NCBI RefSeq assembly: GCF_027111335.1
Contig: NZ_CP114288.1
Span: 4,402,001-4,466,000 of the forward strand
Source of the DNA: Flavobacterium aquiphilum
GTDB taxonomy: Bacteria; Bacteroidota; Bacteroidia; Flavobacteriales; Flavobacteriaceae
Reading direction: 5' to 3'
DNA: 64,000 nucleotides
Shown: positions 45,413 to 54,327 of the stretch, one piece after another
How the letters are laid out: every line of letters begins with the position of its first letter
Numbering within the stretch: the stretch's first letter is position 1
Translations under genes and position numbers: made by a program
Notes under the pieces: generated by a model
Told to the model about the DNA's origin: nothing
The model's input: the letters and a program-made list of their open reading frames with translations, nothing else
The model's database searches: none

Positions 45413-46051
45413 CTACAAATTCGGTTGAGGAGTCATTCTTAAATACGGTTTTATAGGCGTATGTCCTTTAGGGAATTTGCTTGGAATTTCACTATCAGGA
45501 ATAGCAGGAGCGATTACAACATCCTCGCCATGCTTCCAATTTGCAGGTGTTGCCACACTGTAATTTGCCGTTAATTGCAGACTATCGATAACTCTTAGCA
45601 ATTCTTCAAAATTTCTTCCTGTGGATGCGGGATAAGTCAACGTCAATTTAATTTTCTTGTCACTCCCGATAACAAATACCGAACGCACCGTAAATTTCTC
45701 GCTTGCATTTGGGTGAATCATGTCATAAAGCATCGCCACCTCCCTGTTTTCATCGGCTATAATAGGAAAATTAACCGTTGTATTTTGAGTTTCATTTATG
45801 TCTTTTATCCATTCTAAATGCGATTCCAATCCATCAACGCTTAAGGCAATTACTTTTACGTTTCTTTTTGCAAATTCAGGATAATAATTTGCCACAGTGC
45901 CCAACTCTGTAGTACAAACTGGCGTAAAATCGGCTGGATGCGAAAACAACACTCCCCATGAATCGCCTAGCCATTCATGAAATTGAATAGTCCCCATTGA
46001 GGTTTCTGCCTTAAAATCTGGAGCCGTGTCTCCCAAACGTAATGTTCCCAT
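45413..46051 (-). CDS. Peroxiredoxin, one-Cys Prx6 type
   Basis: 212 residues. The peroxidatic cysteine is C46 in HPADFTPVCTTELGTVANYY. The motif DSLQLTANYSVATPANWKHG, followed by EDVVIAPAIPD, is the Prx6-type C-terminus, and there is no second resolving cysteine. It reduces hydrogen peroxide and organic hydroperoxides in the cytoplasm using a small thiol or thioredoxin-like reductant. It is a single gene with its own terminator region toward nudK. Confidence 0.93.
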   Translation of the reverse strand: MGTLRLGDTAPDFKAETSMGTIQFHEWLGDSWGVLFSHPADFTPVCTTELGTVANYYPEFAKRNVKVIALSVDGLESHLEWIKDINETQNTTVNFPIIADENREVAMLYDMIHPNASEKFTVRSVFVIGSDKKIKLTLTYPASTGRNFEELLRVIDSLQLTANYSVATPANWKHGEDVVIAPAIPDSEIPSKFPKGHTPIKPYLRMTPQPNL

Positions 46052-46191
46052 AGTTCTATATATTTAGTTTAGCCTAATAAAATTAAATAAAAAACTTCAT
46101 TTTCAAACACAAGAACCTAAAATTAAATTAGTTACAAAATCAACTAAGAAATAGAATACAAAGTTTAAAGTTTGGAAGTACAGAGTATTCC

Positions 46192-47103
46192 TTAGACAAA
46201 ACGCATAATAAACCACCAAAATACCAAGGTGATGAATGAAATTGGAATTCCAAAACCAATCATCATACTGCATAGTCTTGGCTTTAAACCATAAGAAGAA
46301 GCAATTATACTGGACGAAATCATTGGAGCCATAGCGGCTTCCATAACCGAAACCTGAATCATTTTTCCTTGTTGTCCCAAAATAACAACATACAACAAAT
46401 AAATCAAGGCAGGCGTAAAAATCAATTTGTAAAAAAGTCCAAGTCTGAGGAATTTAAAATGCTTGCTTTTTTTATCGAATTGCAATTGCAAGCCTACTGA
46501 AAGCATAGCTAATGGAGTCATTACACTGCCCACTTTTTGCAAACCAAACTGAATATATTGGTAAAAATCATAATGAAACACATTCATAAAACAGGCTAAC
46601 AGAAAAGCAATAAACGGTGGAAAAAACAATATTTTCTTTAAAATCTCCAATCCATTCGGCCTACCTGTAGAATAAACAGTGGCAACAAGAACTCCTAAAG
46701 TAGAAAGCACTACAAATGTACCAGGTTGATCGACTAAAATTGCCATTTTCAACCCTTCTTCACCGTACAAAGCTTGCACAATGGGAAAACCCAAAAAAGA
46801 TGTATTGCTAAAACCAGCAGTCATAATCAAGCAACCTGTCAGTTTTCTAGACCATTTTAATTTTGCTCCCAAAAGACTAAAAACTAAGATTGAGGTTGTA
46901 AAACCGATCCACGTCACACCTATCGGATACAATAAATGAGTGTCTAACTTAATCTTCGGAATGTAAAATAAGGCCAACGAAGGAAGGCAATAATAAATAA
47001 CAATATGATTAAACAGTTTGTAAGCATTGGTTGGAAACCGCTTCACTTTTTGCAAAATGAGTCCAAGCAATAAACAAACGAAAATTATAATAATGTTATA
47101 CAT
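46192..47103 (-). CDS. AEC-family (auxin efflux carrier-like) transporter
   Basis: 303 residues with about ten transmembrane helices, e.g. IIIIFVCLLLGLILQKVKRF, LGVLVATVYS and FGIPISFITLVFWWFIMRF. Typical AEC patterns are TAGFSNTSFLGFPIVQALYG and PLAMLSVGLQL. Bacterial members export or exchange organic acids such as malate. A TATTTTTG box on the minus strand at 47127-47120 gives a leader of about ten bases. It is divergent from the Rrf2-type regulator at 47254, which might control it. Confidence 0.9.
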   Translation of the reverse strand: MYNIIIIFVCLLLGLILQKVKRFPTNAYKLFNHIVIYYCLPSLALFYIPKIKLDTHLLYPIGVTWIGFTTSILVFSLLGAKLKWSRKLTGCLIMTAGFSNTSFLGFPIVQALYGEEGLKMAILVDQPGTFVVLSTLGVLVATVYSTGRPNGLEILKKILFFPPFIAFLLACFMNVFHYDFYQYIQFGLQKVGSVMTPLAMLSVGLQLQFDKKSKHFKFLRLGLFYKLIFTPALIYLLYVVILGQQGKMIQVSVMEAAMAPMISSSIIASSYGLKPRLCSMMIGFGIPISFITLVFWWFIMRFV

Positions 47104-47119
47104 AGCGCCAAATTGAGTG

Positions 47120-47127
47120 CAAAAATA
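47120..47127 (-). promoter_or_regulatory. -7 element of the AEC transporter gene
   Basis: TATTTTTG on the minus strand, 17 bases before the ATG. It lies in the divergent region shared with the Rrf2 regulator. Confidence 0.5.
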
Positions 47128-47226
47128 CCACTAAAAATTCGCTAAGCAAAACAGATAAGTAATTTAAAGCCTTTGAAATTTATTTTTATTTAACACAAAT
47201 AAATGATACAATTCAACGATAAATTT

Positions 47227-47234
47227 TATATTTG
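47227..47234 (+). promoter_or_regulatory. -7 element of the Rrf2 gene
   Basis: TATATTTG, about 20 bases before the ATG at 47254. It lies inside the longer reading frame that starts at 47203, so the start at 47254 is favoured. Confidence 0.55.
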
Positions 47235-47253
47235 CAATAAATTTTATTACAGT

Positions 47254-47661
47254 ATGATTTCGGGTAAATTTGCCATCACAATACATATACTAACATTGCT
47301 TTCAAAATTTCCGGATGAATATCTGTCATCCGATTTTATTGCTGGTAGTATGAACGTGCATCCTGTTTTGGTCAGAAAAGAAATTTCAAACCTGAAAAAA
47401 AATCATATTGTGGAAAGCAAAGAAGGGAAAAATGGAGGCACCCGCCTTTTGAAATCATCTTCAAAAATCACTCTGGACGACATATTCAAAATGACTTTTG
47501 AAACGGCAACATTAGGCTTTTCAAAAAACGATCCAAACCCTAACTGTCCTGTTGGCAAACAAATAAACAAAAATTTGGATAACTTATATAGTGATATCAA
47601 TAAAACAATCAACATGCAATTAAGCGAAATTACTTTGGAAGATTTTTCCAATCAATTTTAG
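47254..47661 (+). CDS. Rrf2-family transcriptional regulator
   Basis: 135 residues. The winged-helix domain opens MISGKFAITIHILTLLSKFP and contains SSDFIAGSMNVHPVLVRKEI, then NLKKNHIVESKEGKNGGTRL; the wing glycines are as in the family. Only one cysteine (NCPVGKQ) is present, so an iron-sulfur cluster of the IscR type is unlikely; it fits the YwnA-like subgroup that senses small signals. It is divergent from the AEC transporter and 56 bases upstream of an NAD(P)-binding protein gene, either of which could be its target. Confidence 0.9.
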   Translation: MISGKFAITIHILTLLSKFPDEYLSSDFIAGSMNVHPVLVRKEISNLKKNHIVESKEGKNGGTRLLKSSSKITLDDIFKMTFETATLGFSKNDPNPNCPVGKQINKNLDNLYSDINKTINMQLSEITLEDFSNQF

Positions 47662-47717
47662 AACTATTTTTTTAAATAAAACTGTAACTTTTTTTATTAC
47701 TTTTAAATATATACATT

Positions 47718-48359
47718 ATGAAAATCGCACTCATCGGAGCAACCGGATTTGTTGGGTCCAACATTTTAAATGAATTATCAAACAGAAACCACCAGATTAC
47801 TGCCATTGCAAGAAATCCAAAAAATGAAACAACTGCCAATTGGGTTTCGGCGGATATTTTTGACATTGATGCTTTGGCTGAAATTCTTAAAGGACATGAT
47901 GTGGTCATAAGCGCCTACAATCCTGGATGGGCAAATCCAAACATCTATAATGATTCTGTTACCGGTTCAAAATCAATTCAGGAAGCGGTAAAAAAATCGG
48001 GGGTAAAACGTTTCATTACAATTGGCGGTGCAGGAAGTTTATATATTGCACCAAACCTACAATTGATTGACACTCCAGAATTTCCAAAAGAAATATTTGA
48101 CGGAGCAAACGCAGCAAGAGAGTATTTGGAAGTTATCAAACAAGAAAAAGATCTTGATTGGGCATTTTTCAGTCCGGCTATCGAAATGCACCAAGGAATC
48201 ACAACCGGAAGAACAGGAAAATATCGTTTGGGATTAGAAAATCCGGTTTTCAATGAAGAACAAAGGAGCGTCTTATCAGGAGAGGATTTAGCAGTTGTCA
48301 TCGCCGATGAAGTAGAAAATCCAAAACACCATCAGGTTCGCTTTACCGCAGCTTACTAA
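47718..48359 (+). CDS. NAD(P)H-binding oxidoreductase, atypical SDR
   Basis: 213 residues starting MKIALIGATGFVGSNILNEL, the GxTGxxG nucleotide-binding loop. It continues RNHQITAIARNP and FITIGGAGSLYIAPNLQL, and a region near residue 155 (FFSPAIEMHQG) follows. It resembles the NmrA/YwnB-like atypical SDR family, which lacks a classical YxxxK pair. It is probably co-regulated with the adjacent Rrf2 gene, a frequent pairing in bacteria (YwnA/YwnB-like). Substrate unknown. Confidence 0.87.
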   Translation: MKIALIGATGFVGSNILNELSNRNHQITAIARNPKNETTANWVSADIFDIDALAEILKGHDVVISAYNPGWANPNIYNDSVTGSKSIQEAVKKSGVKRFITIGGAGSLYIAPNLQLIDTPEFPKEIFDGANAAREYLEVIKQEKDLDWAFFSPAIEMHQGITTGRTGKYRLGLENPVFNEEQRSVLSGEDLAVVIADEVENPKHHQVRFTAAY

Positions 48360-48461
48360 CTTTTTCCATTAAATAAGTTTCAAAAAAACGGTTTCAAAGA
48401 TTCGTCTTTTGAAACTGTTTTTGTTTTGACTAATTTTACATTTTAGAAAAAAACAACCATT

Positions 48462-49556
48462 TTGTCGATCCAAAAAACCGTATCTAGCAGCCTAAACGAA
48501 AAAGCAGGTATTTCGCAACCCGAAATAACCAATCTTGATGCTATTGAACAAATTAAGAAATCCAGAAAAAAACAACCTTCCGCAAAAGAATTGATTGATG
48601 GAATTTTGAATGGAAATACTATTGCGCTTAGCCGGGCCATCACTTTAATTGAAAGCACGAATACTGACCATCAGGAAAAAGCAAACGAAGTCATCAACGG
48701 CTGTTTACCTCATGCCAATCAATCGATTCGGATAGGAATCACAGGAGTTCCGGGTGTTGGCAAAAGTACTTTTATCGAAGCTTTCGGAAAACATTTGACG
48801 AGTTTAGGCAAAAAAGTAGCTGTTCTTGCCGTTGACCCAAGCAGTACCATTTCGCACGGAAGTATTCTCGGGGACAAAACACGCATGGAAGAATTGGTAA
48901 AAGATTCAAATGCATTCATTAGGCCATCGGCATCAGGGGAAACTTTGGGCGGTGTAGCAAGAAAAACCAGAGAGACAATTACCCTTTGTGAAGCTTGCGG
49001 ATTTGACATCATCTTAATCGAAACTGTTGGCGTCGGGCAAAGCGAAACAGCCGTTCACAGTATGGTTGATTTCTTTTTGCTGTTAAAAATTGCCGGTGCC
49101 GGAGATGAACTCCAAGGCATCAAACGCGGTATTATGGAAATGGCCGATGCCGTTGTCATCAATAAAGCGGATGGCGATAACATCAAAAAAGCCAATTTAG
49201 CCAAAATGGAATTCGACCGGGCTTTACATCTTTTTCCGAAAAAAAAATCGGGATGGATTCCAACTGCCTCAACCTGCAGCTCTTTGAATAAAGAAGGTAT
49301 CGATTCTGTATGGCAAACTATTTCGGATTATGTCGAATTGGTGCATTCTAATCATTATTTCGAAGAAAAAAGAAAAGAACAAAATCTTTTTTGGATGATG
49401 GAAACCATTGATGAACAATTAAAAAAGCATTTCTACAATCAACCGAAAATTATTGAATTATTAGAATCCACAAAAAATGAGGTTCAGGATAATGCCATCT
49501 CCCCTTTTGCGGCAGCGAAAATTTTATTGGACAATTATTTTAAGAATAAAGAATAA
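48462..49556 (+). CDS. meaB: MeaB/ArgK-family GTPase (methylmalonyl-CoA mutase chaperone), TTG start
   Basis: 364 residues. G1 is GVPGVGKSTFIEAFG, then VAVLAVDPSSTISHGSILGD, LIETVGVGQSET (G3), VINKADGDNI (G4), and a C-terminal dimerisation part. MeaB protects and reloads the B12-dependent methylmalonyl-CoA mutase. No mutase genes lie in this window. The frame has no ATG before the P-loop; it begins at TTG 48462, giving SIQKTVSSSLNEKAGISQPE at the N-terminus, a plausible family N-terminus. The strength of this start is not obvious. Confidence 0.9.
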   Translation: MSIQKTVSSSLNEKAGISQPEITNLDAIEQIKKSRKKQPSAKELIDGILNGNTIALSRAITLIESTNTDHQEKANEVINGCLPHANQSIRIGITGVPGVGKSTFIEAFGKHLTSLGKKVAVLAVDPSSTISHGSILGDKTRMEELVKDSNAFIRPSASGETLGGVARKTRETITLCEACGFDIILIETVGVGQSETAVHSMVDFFLLLKIAGAGDELQGIKRGIMEMADAVVINKADGDNIKKANLAKMEFDRALHLFPKKKSGWIPTASTCSSLNKEGIDSVWQTISDYVELVHSNHYFEEKRKEQNLFWMMETIDEQLKKHFYNQPKIIELLESTKNEVQDNAISPFAAAKILLDNYFKNKE

Positions 49557-49583
49557 CCATAAATAGTATTTGTCTATTTTTCT

Positions 49584-49591
49584 TATTTTTG
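49584..49591 (+). promoter_or_regulatory. Candidate -7 box upstream of the epimerase operon
   Basis: TATTTTTG about 200 bases before the epimerase ATG. The predicted transcript would contain a 20-codon frame starting at 49603. No TTG at the expected spacing. Confidence 0.4.
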
Positions 49592-49602
49592 TCCTTCTGT
49601 TT

Positions 49603-49665
49603 ATGGACATACAAGGTTTTATCTCTAAGGAATTGGCCTTAAAAACTACCAATAAAAATCATTAA
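49603..49665 (+). CDS. Possible 20-codon leader ORF
   Basis: ATG at 49603, 12 bases after a TATTTTTG box, reads MDIQGFISKELALKTTNKNH and then stops. It lies about 130 bases before the epimerase gene. It may be a leader peptide, a fragment of a lost gene, or chance. The rest of the spacer to 49792 holds a partial copy of the word gcgactcgagcga but no other gene. Confidence 0.3.
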   Translation: MDIQGFISKELALKTTNKNH

Positions 49666-49792
49666 AATACAAGGTATGAAATGAGCATGACTACAAATTT
49701 GGTTATAAACACCAATAATAATATGCGACTCGAGCGAAAGAGACAGGTGAAACAATTACATATAACAGATAAAAAACAATAAATAGCAACAT

Positions 49793-50737
49793 ATGAAAAT
49801 ATTAGTTACGGGTGCCGCTGGATATATTGCTTCGCATACTGCCGAACACCTGCAAACATTGGGACACGAAGTGGTAGGCCTGGATAACTTCTCAGATTAT
49901 TACGATGTGTCATTGAAACAGCTTAATGCAAATGCCTTGTCTGCAAAAGGAATTGGAATCGAAAAAATTGATTTGCGTTTTGCCGAGCAGCTTCAATCAT
50001 TGCCAACCGATTTTGACTATATTTTTCATTATGCGGCACAGCCAGGTATTTCAGCAACTTCCAGTTTTGAGGATTATTTGGACAACAATGTAATCGGAAC
50101 CAAAAACTTATTGGATTTTGCCTTAAAAAATAAAAACTTAGCTCTTTTTGTAAATATTGCCACCTCATCGATTTATGGAATCCAAGCCACATTTGATGAA
50201 ACCGAACCTCCAAAACCGGCTTCTTTTTATGGTGTGACCAAATTGGCCGCAGAGCAATTAGTTTTGGCAAGCAGCAGACTTGGGCAATTGAAAGCTTGCT
50301 CTTTGCGCTTGTATTCCGTTTATGGGCCTCGTGAAAGACCGGAGAAACTGTACACCAAATTGATTGCCAATGCTTTCAACAACATTCCGTTCCCATTGTA
50401 CAAAGGCAGTGAAAGCCACTTAAGAAGTTTTACCTATGTTCAGGATATTGTTGACGGCGTAGTAAGTGTCATTGGAAAAGAAGATATCGTTAATAATGAA
50501 ATCATCAATTTAGGAACTGAAGAAGAAAATACAACCCAACAGGGAATTGAAATCGTCGAGCAAATATTAAATAAAAAAATAGACCTGCAGATTGTCGAAG
50601 CTAGAACCGGCGACCAACTAAGAACCAAAGCCGTAATTGACAAAGCCCGAAAATTATTGGGATACAATCCTAAAACAAGTTTGTATGAGGGATTGAAAGC
50701 GCAAGTAAAATGGTATCAGGATAATTTTTTGCAATAA
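49793..50737 (+). CDS. NAD-dependent epimerase/dehydratase (nucleotide-sugar)
   Basis: 314 residues, extended SDR. The NAD loop is VTGAAGYIASHTAEHL; the catalytic Ser/Tyr/Lys are in IATSSIYGIQATFDE and SFYGVTKLAAEQLV (YxxxK). RERPEKLYTKLIANAF and HLRSFTYVQDIVDGV are typical of UDP-glucuronate/UDP-glucose 4-epimerase-like enzymes. It probably supplies the sugar donor for the GT2/GT39 genes that follow. Product not determinable from sequence alone. Confidence 0.87.
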   Translation: MKILVTGAAGYIASHTAEHLQTLGHEVVGLDNFSDYYDVSLKQLNANALSAKGIGIEKIDLRFAEQLQSLPTDFDYIFHYAAQPGISATSSFEDYLDNNVIGTKNLLDFALKNKNLALFVNIATSSIYGIQATFDETEPPKPASFYGVTKLAAEQLVLASSRLGQLKACSLRLYSVYGPRERPEKLYTKLIANAFNNIPFPLYKGSESHLRSFTYVQDIVDGVVSVIGKEDIVNNEIINLGTEEENTTQQGIEIVEQILNKKIDLQIVEARTGDQLRTKAVIDKARKLLGYNPKTSLYEGLKAQVKWYQDNFLQ

Positions 50738-50848
50738 AAATATTCAAGTACATTTAAACTCATCGATTTTAACCATTTTAAGCAAAAAATTATTCGATCT
50801 TCAGTTTAATTCATTCTTAGAAATCAATCATTTTAACTAAAAATGAAA

Positions 50849-50856
50849 TACTTTTG
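50849..50856 (+). promoter_or_regulatory. -7 element (TACTTTTG) of the GT2/LAB_N/GT39 unit
   Basis: TACTTTTG 17 bases before the ATG at 50874; the predicted leader is about ten bases. Confidence 0.55.
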
Positions 50857-50873
50857 TCGAAACTTTCCCAAAT

Positions 50874-51587
50874 ATGAACTTTGAACTAACAATCATCATT
50901 CCTGTATATAACGAAGAGGATAATCTCGATCGTGTACATCAAGAAATGAAACAATTTTTATCCATTTCAAAAAAGAAGACAAAAATCCTGTTTGTCAATG
51001 ATGGCTCGAAAGACAACAGTCAGGCGCTAATCGAAAAAATTTGCAAAGACACTGAAGAATTCACTTTTATTTCTTTCGGAAAAAATGCGGGTTTAAGTGC
51101 CGCAATCAAAGCAGGTTTCGATTATGCCGATACTCCTTGGGTGGGTTATATCGATGCCGATTTACAAACTTCACCCGAAGATTTTAACATTCTAATGGAA
51201 TTTACAGGCGAATTTGATTTGGTTACCGGAGTTCGTTCCAACAGAAAAGATTCCTTCACCAAAAATATGTCTTCGACTATTGCCAACGGCATCCGAAGAG
51301 CTTTTACAAATGACGGTATGGATGACACTGGTTGTCCCTTAAAAATAATCCGTACTGATATGGCAAAAAAAATCCCAATGTTCAACGGATTGCATCGTTT
51401 TTTACCGGCCATGATTTTGTTACAAAACGGTAAAATCAAACAAACCCCAGTTAGACATTTTCCTAGAGTCGCGGGAGTATCAAAATTCAATCTTTGGAAC
51501 CGATTATTGGGACCGTTACAGGATTGTTTTGCTTATTTGTGGATGAAGAAAAAATACATCAACTATAGCGTAGCAAAACAAGGGTAA
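50874..51587 (+). CDS. Glycosyltransferase family 2, polyprenyl-phosphate sugar synthase-like
   Basis: 237 residues opening MNFELTIIIPVYNEEDNLDR, with VNDGSKDNS, the DxD motif in GYIDADLQTSPEDF, and DDTGCPLKIIRTDMAKKIPM, GLHRFLPAMILLQNGKI. This is the pattern of dolichyl/undecaprenyl-phosphate sugar synthases (DPMS/ArnC-like), but without C-terminal transmembrane helices. It should charge a polyprenyl phosphate with a sugar for the GT39 enzyme two genes downstream. The stop overlaps the next start (TAATG). Confidence 0.9.
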   Translation: MNFELTIIIPVYNEEDNLDRVHQEMKQFLSISKKKTKILFVNDGSKDNSQALIEKICKDTEEFTFISFGKNAGLSAAIKAGFDYADTPWVGYIDADLQTSPEDFNILMEFTGEFDLVTGVRSNRKDSFTKNMSSTIANGIRRAFTNDGMDDTGCPLKIIRTDMAKKIPMFNGLHRFLPAMILLQNGKIKQTPVRHFPRVAGVSKFNLWNRLLGPLQDCFAYLWMKKKYINYSVAKQG

Positions 51588-52219
51588 TGAATAATATCAT
51601 CATTTATTCAATTGGGTTTATTGCCCAAATTTTGTTTTCGAGCAGAATGATTTTACAATGGATTATTTCTGAAAAAAACAAAAAAGTACTAACCCCAGTT
51701 CTATTTTGGGAGATCAGTTTATTTGCTTCTTTTTTATTGTTTGTTTATGGTTATTTCAGACATGATTTTTCCATCATGCTCGGTCAAACAATTACCTATT
51801 ACATCTATATCAGAAACATTCAACTTCAGAATGACTGGAAGAAAATCCATGTGGCACTCCGATGGTTCATCCTTTTATTTCCTGCTTTCATCGTTTGGTA
51901 TGGTTACAACAATAACATCTATGATTTAGACAATTTGTTACGAAATGAAGCAATTCCACAATGGCTGCTTTGGACAGGAATCACAGGACAGGTATTGTTC
52001 ACATTACGTTTTGTTTACCAATGGATTTATTCCGAAAAGAAAAAAGATTCTGTTTTACCTATGGGCTTTTGGATTATTAGTTTGACAGGATCGCTTATCA
52101 TATTTATTTATGCTATCATCCGAAAAGACCCGGTATTATTGGCTGGTCACGTCATCGGTTTAGTCGTTTACTCCAGAAACATAATAATTCTAAAAAAAGA
52201 TGTCAAAATTAACGCATAA
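51587..52219 (+). CDS. LAB_N (lipid A biosynthesis N-terminal domain) membrane protein
   Basis: 210 residues with six or seven membrane helices in two repeated units. Each unit contains the motif (L/F)R(F/M)xxQWIxSEK, visible as SSRMILQWIISEKNKK and TLRFVYQWIYSEKKKD, and LGQTITYYIYIRNIQLQ matched by AGHVIGLVVYSRNIIILK. LAB_N proteins accompany polyprenyl-phosphate sugar synthases and GT39 enzymes and may flip or present the lipid-linked sugar. It overlaps the GT2 stop and the GT39 start. Confidence 0.9.
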   Translation: MNNIIIYSIGFIAQILFSSRMILQWIISEKNKKVLTPVLFWEISLFASFLLFVYGYFRHDFSIMLGQTITYYIYIRNIQLQNDWKKIHVALRWFILLFPAFIVWYGYNNNIYDLDNLLRNEAIPQWLLWTGITGQVLFTLRFVYQWIYSEKKKDSVLPMGFWIISLTGSLIIFIYAIIRKDPVLLAGHVIGLVVYSRNIIILKKDVKINA

Positions 52220-53834
52220 TTATACTTTTTGGCTTTTAGTAATCGCCTGTTTGATGCTATTCCCTCATCTCGATGTTATTGAAACCAACATCATGGAATC
52301 CCGAAATTTCATCACTGCGAGAGAAATGGTAACCCACAATCATTGGATTTTGACCACCCTGAATGATTTGCCACGCTATGAAAAACCACCGTTGCCAACT
52401 TGGATAACTGCGGTTGCCGGAATTATTTTTGGATTTGACAGCTTTTACGGAATGCGGGTTACTGTTGTCTTAATCACATTATTGCTGGTATTTGGATTCT
52501 ATCGACTTTCTGAAAAATTAGGTTTATCCAAAAAGCAAAGCTTCCACAACGGACTGATTTTAATTACCTCATTCTATATTTATTTCGCCGGAAGAGACAA
52601 CCAATGGGATATGTACACCCATAGTTTCATGGTGATTTGTATATTGTTTTTATGGGATTTATTGAATGGTTCCAAAAAACCTCTTTTTAATGCCTTAATG
52701 GCGGGATTGTTTTTCGGTTTTTCATTTTTAAGCAAAGGTCCAATTTCGGTTTACGCATTATTATTGCCTTTTTTAATTGCTTATGGATTCACTTATAAGT
52801 TCCAGTTAAAAGACAAAAAATTCTACCTCTTTTTGGTTCTAGCTTTAGGCTTGATAATTGGTTTGTCATGGCCACTATATGTAAAATGGGCAGACCCAGG
52901 AACCTATCTGAAAGTGACCAAAATAGAAAGCAGCCGATGGGGAAATTACAATACCCGACCATTTTATTATTACTGGAGCTTTTTTACCCAAAGCGGTATT
53001 TGGACAGTTCCGGCTTTTGTGGCGTTAATCTACCCATATTTAAAAACCAGAGTCAGTAATTTAAAAGCCTATCAATTTACGTTACTCTGGACGTTGGCCT
53101 CTGTGGTCCTGCTTTCGATAGTTCCCGAAAAAAAATCAAGATACCTATTGCCGGTTTTAATTCCGATGGCTTTGAACACAGGTTTCTACATCGAATATCT
53201 GATAAACAATTTCAAAAATATTAGTCTAAAAAAGGAAAATGGCATTGTCAATTTCGCCTTTGGACTTGTCGGAATCATTTGTTTTGCAATTCCTGTCGGG
53301 ATTTTTATCAAAACAAAAAATGATATCGCGGGATTTGAATTTTGGTTGATTGCCTTAACATTATCTTTATTTACAACTGGCTATTTCTTGTTTAAAAACC
53401 TTAGAAACAAAAACTTCGAAAAAGTATTCTATGCGGTAATTGCCGTTCAAGTTGCTGTAGTAGCTTTTGGCATACCATTTACGGAACTCATTTTAAAAAA
53501 TCCGGATTACGCCAGCGCAAAAGGCTTGCAAAAAGAAGAGAAAACTTTCGGTGTCAAAACTTATGAATTAAATGCCTTTACACCTGAAATTGTTTGGGAT
53601 TATGGAAAAAGTATACCTGTTTTATTAAATGAAAAAACCAACAAACTAAACTTACCCTCTGAAAGTAAATTTGGTTTATTGGCTTTGGAAACAGACAGTA
53701 TTTCTTCAAAAAAAGAATTCCAAAATTATAATTTCAAACCTGTTTCACATATCGATTTGAATCATGTTCCAACAGATTCTAAAAAACACAACGATCGACT
53801 AACCCGAATTTATTATATCGTTACGAAGAAATAA
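52200..53834 (+). CDS. ArnT-like GT39 glycosyltransferase
   Basis: 544 residues with about 11-12 transmembrane helices. The first periplasmic loop carries ETNIMESRNFITAREMV and PRYEKPPLPTWITAVAG, the acidic catalytic region and EKPPL motif of ArnT/PMT-type enzymes. It transfers a sugar from polyprenyl phosphate to lipid A, a glycan or a protein on the outer face of the inner membrane. It forms an overlapping unit with LAB_N and GT2 and is 20 bases inside the former. Confidence 0.9.
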   Translation: MSKLTHNYTFWLLVIACLMLFPHLDVIETNIMESRNFITAREMVTHNHWILTTLNDLPRYEKPPLPTWITAVAGIIFGFDSFYGMRVTVVLITLLLVFGFYRLSEKLGLSKKQSFHNGLILITSFYIYFAGRDNQWDMYTHSFMVICILFLWDLLNGSKKPLFNALMAGLFFGFSFLSKGPISVYALLLPFLIAYGFTYKFQLKDKKFYLFLVLALGLIIGLSWPLYVKWADPGTYLKVTKIESSRWGNYNTRPFYYYWSFFTQSGIWTVPAFVALIYPYLKTRVSNLKAYQFTLLWTLASVVLLSIVPEKKSRYLLPVLIPMALNTGFYIEYLINNFKNISLKKENGIVNFAFGLVGIICFAIPVGIFIKTKNDIAGFEFWLIALTLSLFTTGYFLFKNLRNKNFEKVFYAVIAVQVAVVAFGIPFTELILKNPDYASAKGLQKEEKTFGVKTYELNAFTPEIVWDYGKSIPVLLNEKTNKLNLPSESKFGLLALETDSISSKKEFQNYNFKPVSHIDLNHVPTDSKKHNDRLTRIYYIVTKK

Positions 53835-53838
53835 TTTA

Positions 53839-53996
53839 TACCATTTGTACATATAAATAGTCCAAAGATGCGAAGTTATTTTTTTTCAAGACAACAATAA
53901 AAATCATTGCATAGCCTAAGCTACGGAATTATTTTTTGAGGAAGTATTGGAGAAAAAGAACGAGTAGATTGGACTATTTTATATGTGTAAACGGTA
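53839..53996. mobile_element. Fold-back MITE-like element
   Basis: The left arm (53839-53864, beginning taccatttgtacatataa) is the imperfect reverse complement of the right arm (53970-53996, ending gtgtaaacggta), about 26 bases each with few mismatches. The 105-base interior also pairs with itself (tagcctaagcta at its centre, aataaaaatcatt against ggaattatttttt). It has no coding capacity. It fills the spacer between GT39 and the convergent small gene, whose stop codon begins at the very next base. Confidence 0.6.
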
Positions 53997-54224
53997 TTAC
54001 TCTTCGTAACGAGTTATTTCTCTATCGTAAAACTCATTTGCAAGAACTATAAGCCCTTCCATTTCGGCGTTCAATTCGGCTTCGTCAAGATCTTCCGCTT
54101 CTTCTAAAAACTCAACCTCATCGTCTTTCAGGTTGATGATAAATCTTGGGTAATCCAAGTGAATGATAAAAATATCATCTGGAAAATCAGTATTGTCCCC
54201 CAGTAAAAATTTTGGTAATTCCAT
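53997..54224 (-). CDS. Small acidic conserved-looking hypothetical protein
   Basis: 75 residues, MELPKFLLGDNTDFPDDIFI, then a segment rich in Asp and Glu (EFLEEAEDLDEAELNAEMEG). No signal or membrane helix. A well-formed cytosolic reading frame with a natural ATG; its stop abuts the fold-back element. The bias for acidic residues and normal codon use suggest a real gene, perhaps a small flavobacterial protein of unknown role. Confidence 0.65.
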   Translation of the reverse strand: MELPKFLLGDNTDFPDDIFIIHLDYPRFIINLKDDEVEFLEEAEDLDEAELNAEMEGLIVLANEFYDREITRYEE

Positions 54225-54327
54225 GTTTGTTTGTTTAATCGTTACTATGTTGAATCGATTAACCGACTAAACGATTAACTGATTATTTTTCTCAAGCTTT
54301 ATTTAATTGGACAAAAATACAATTGTT

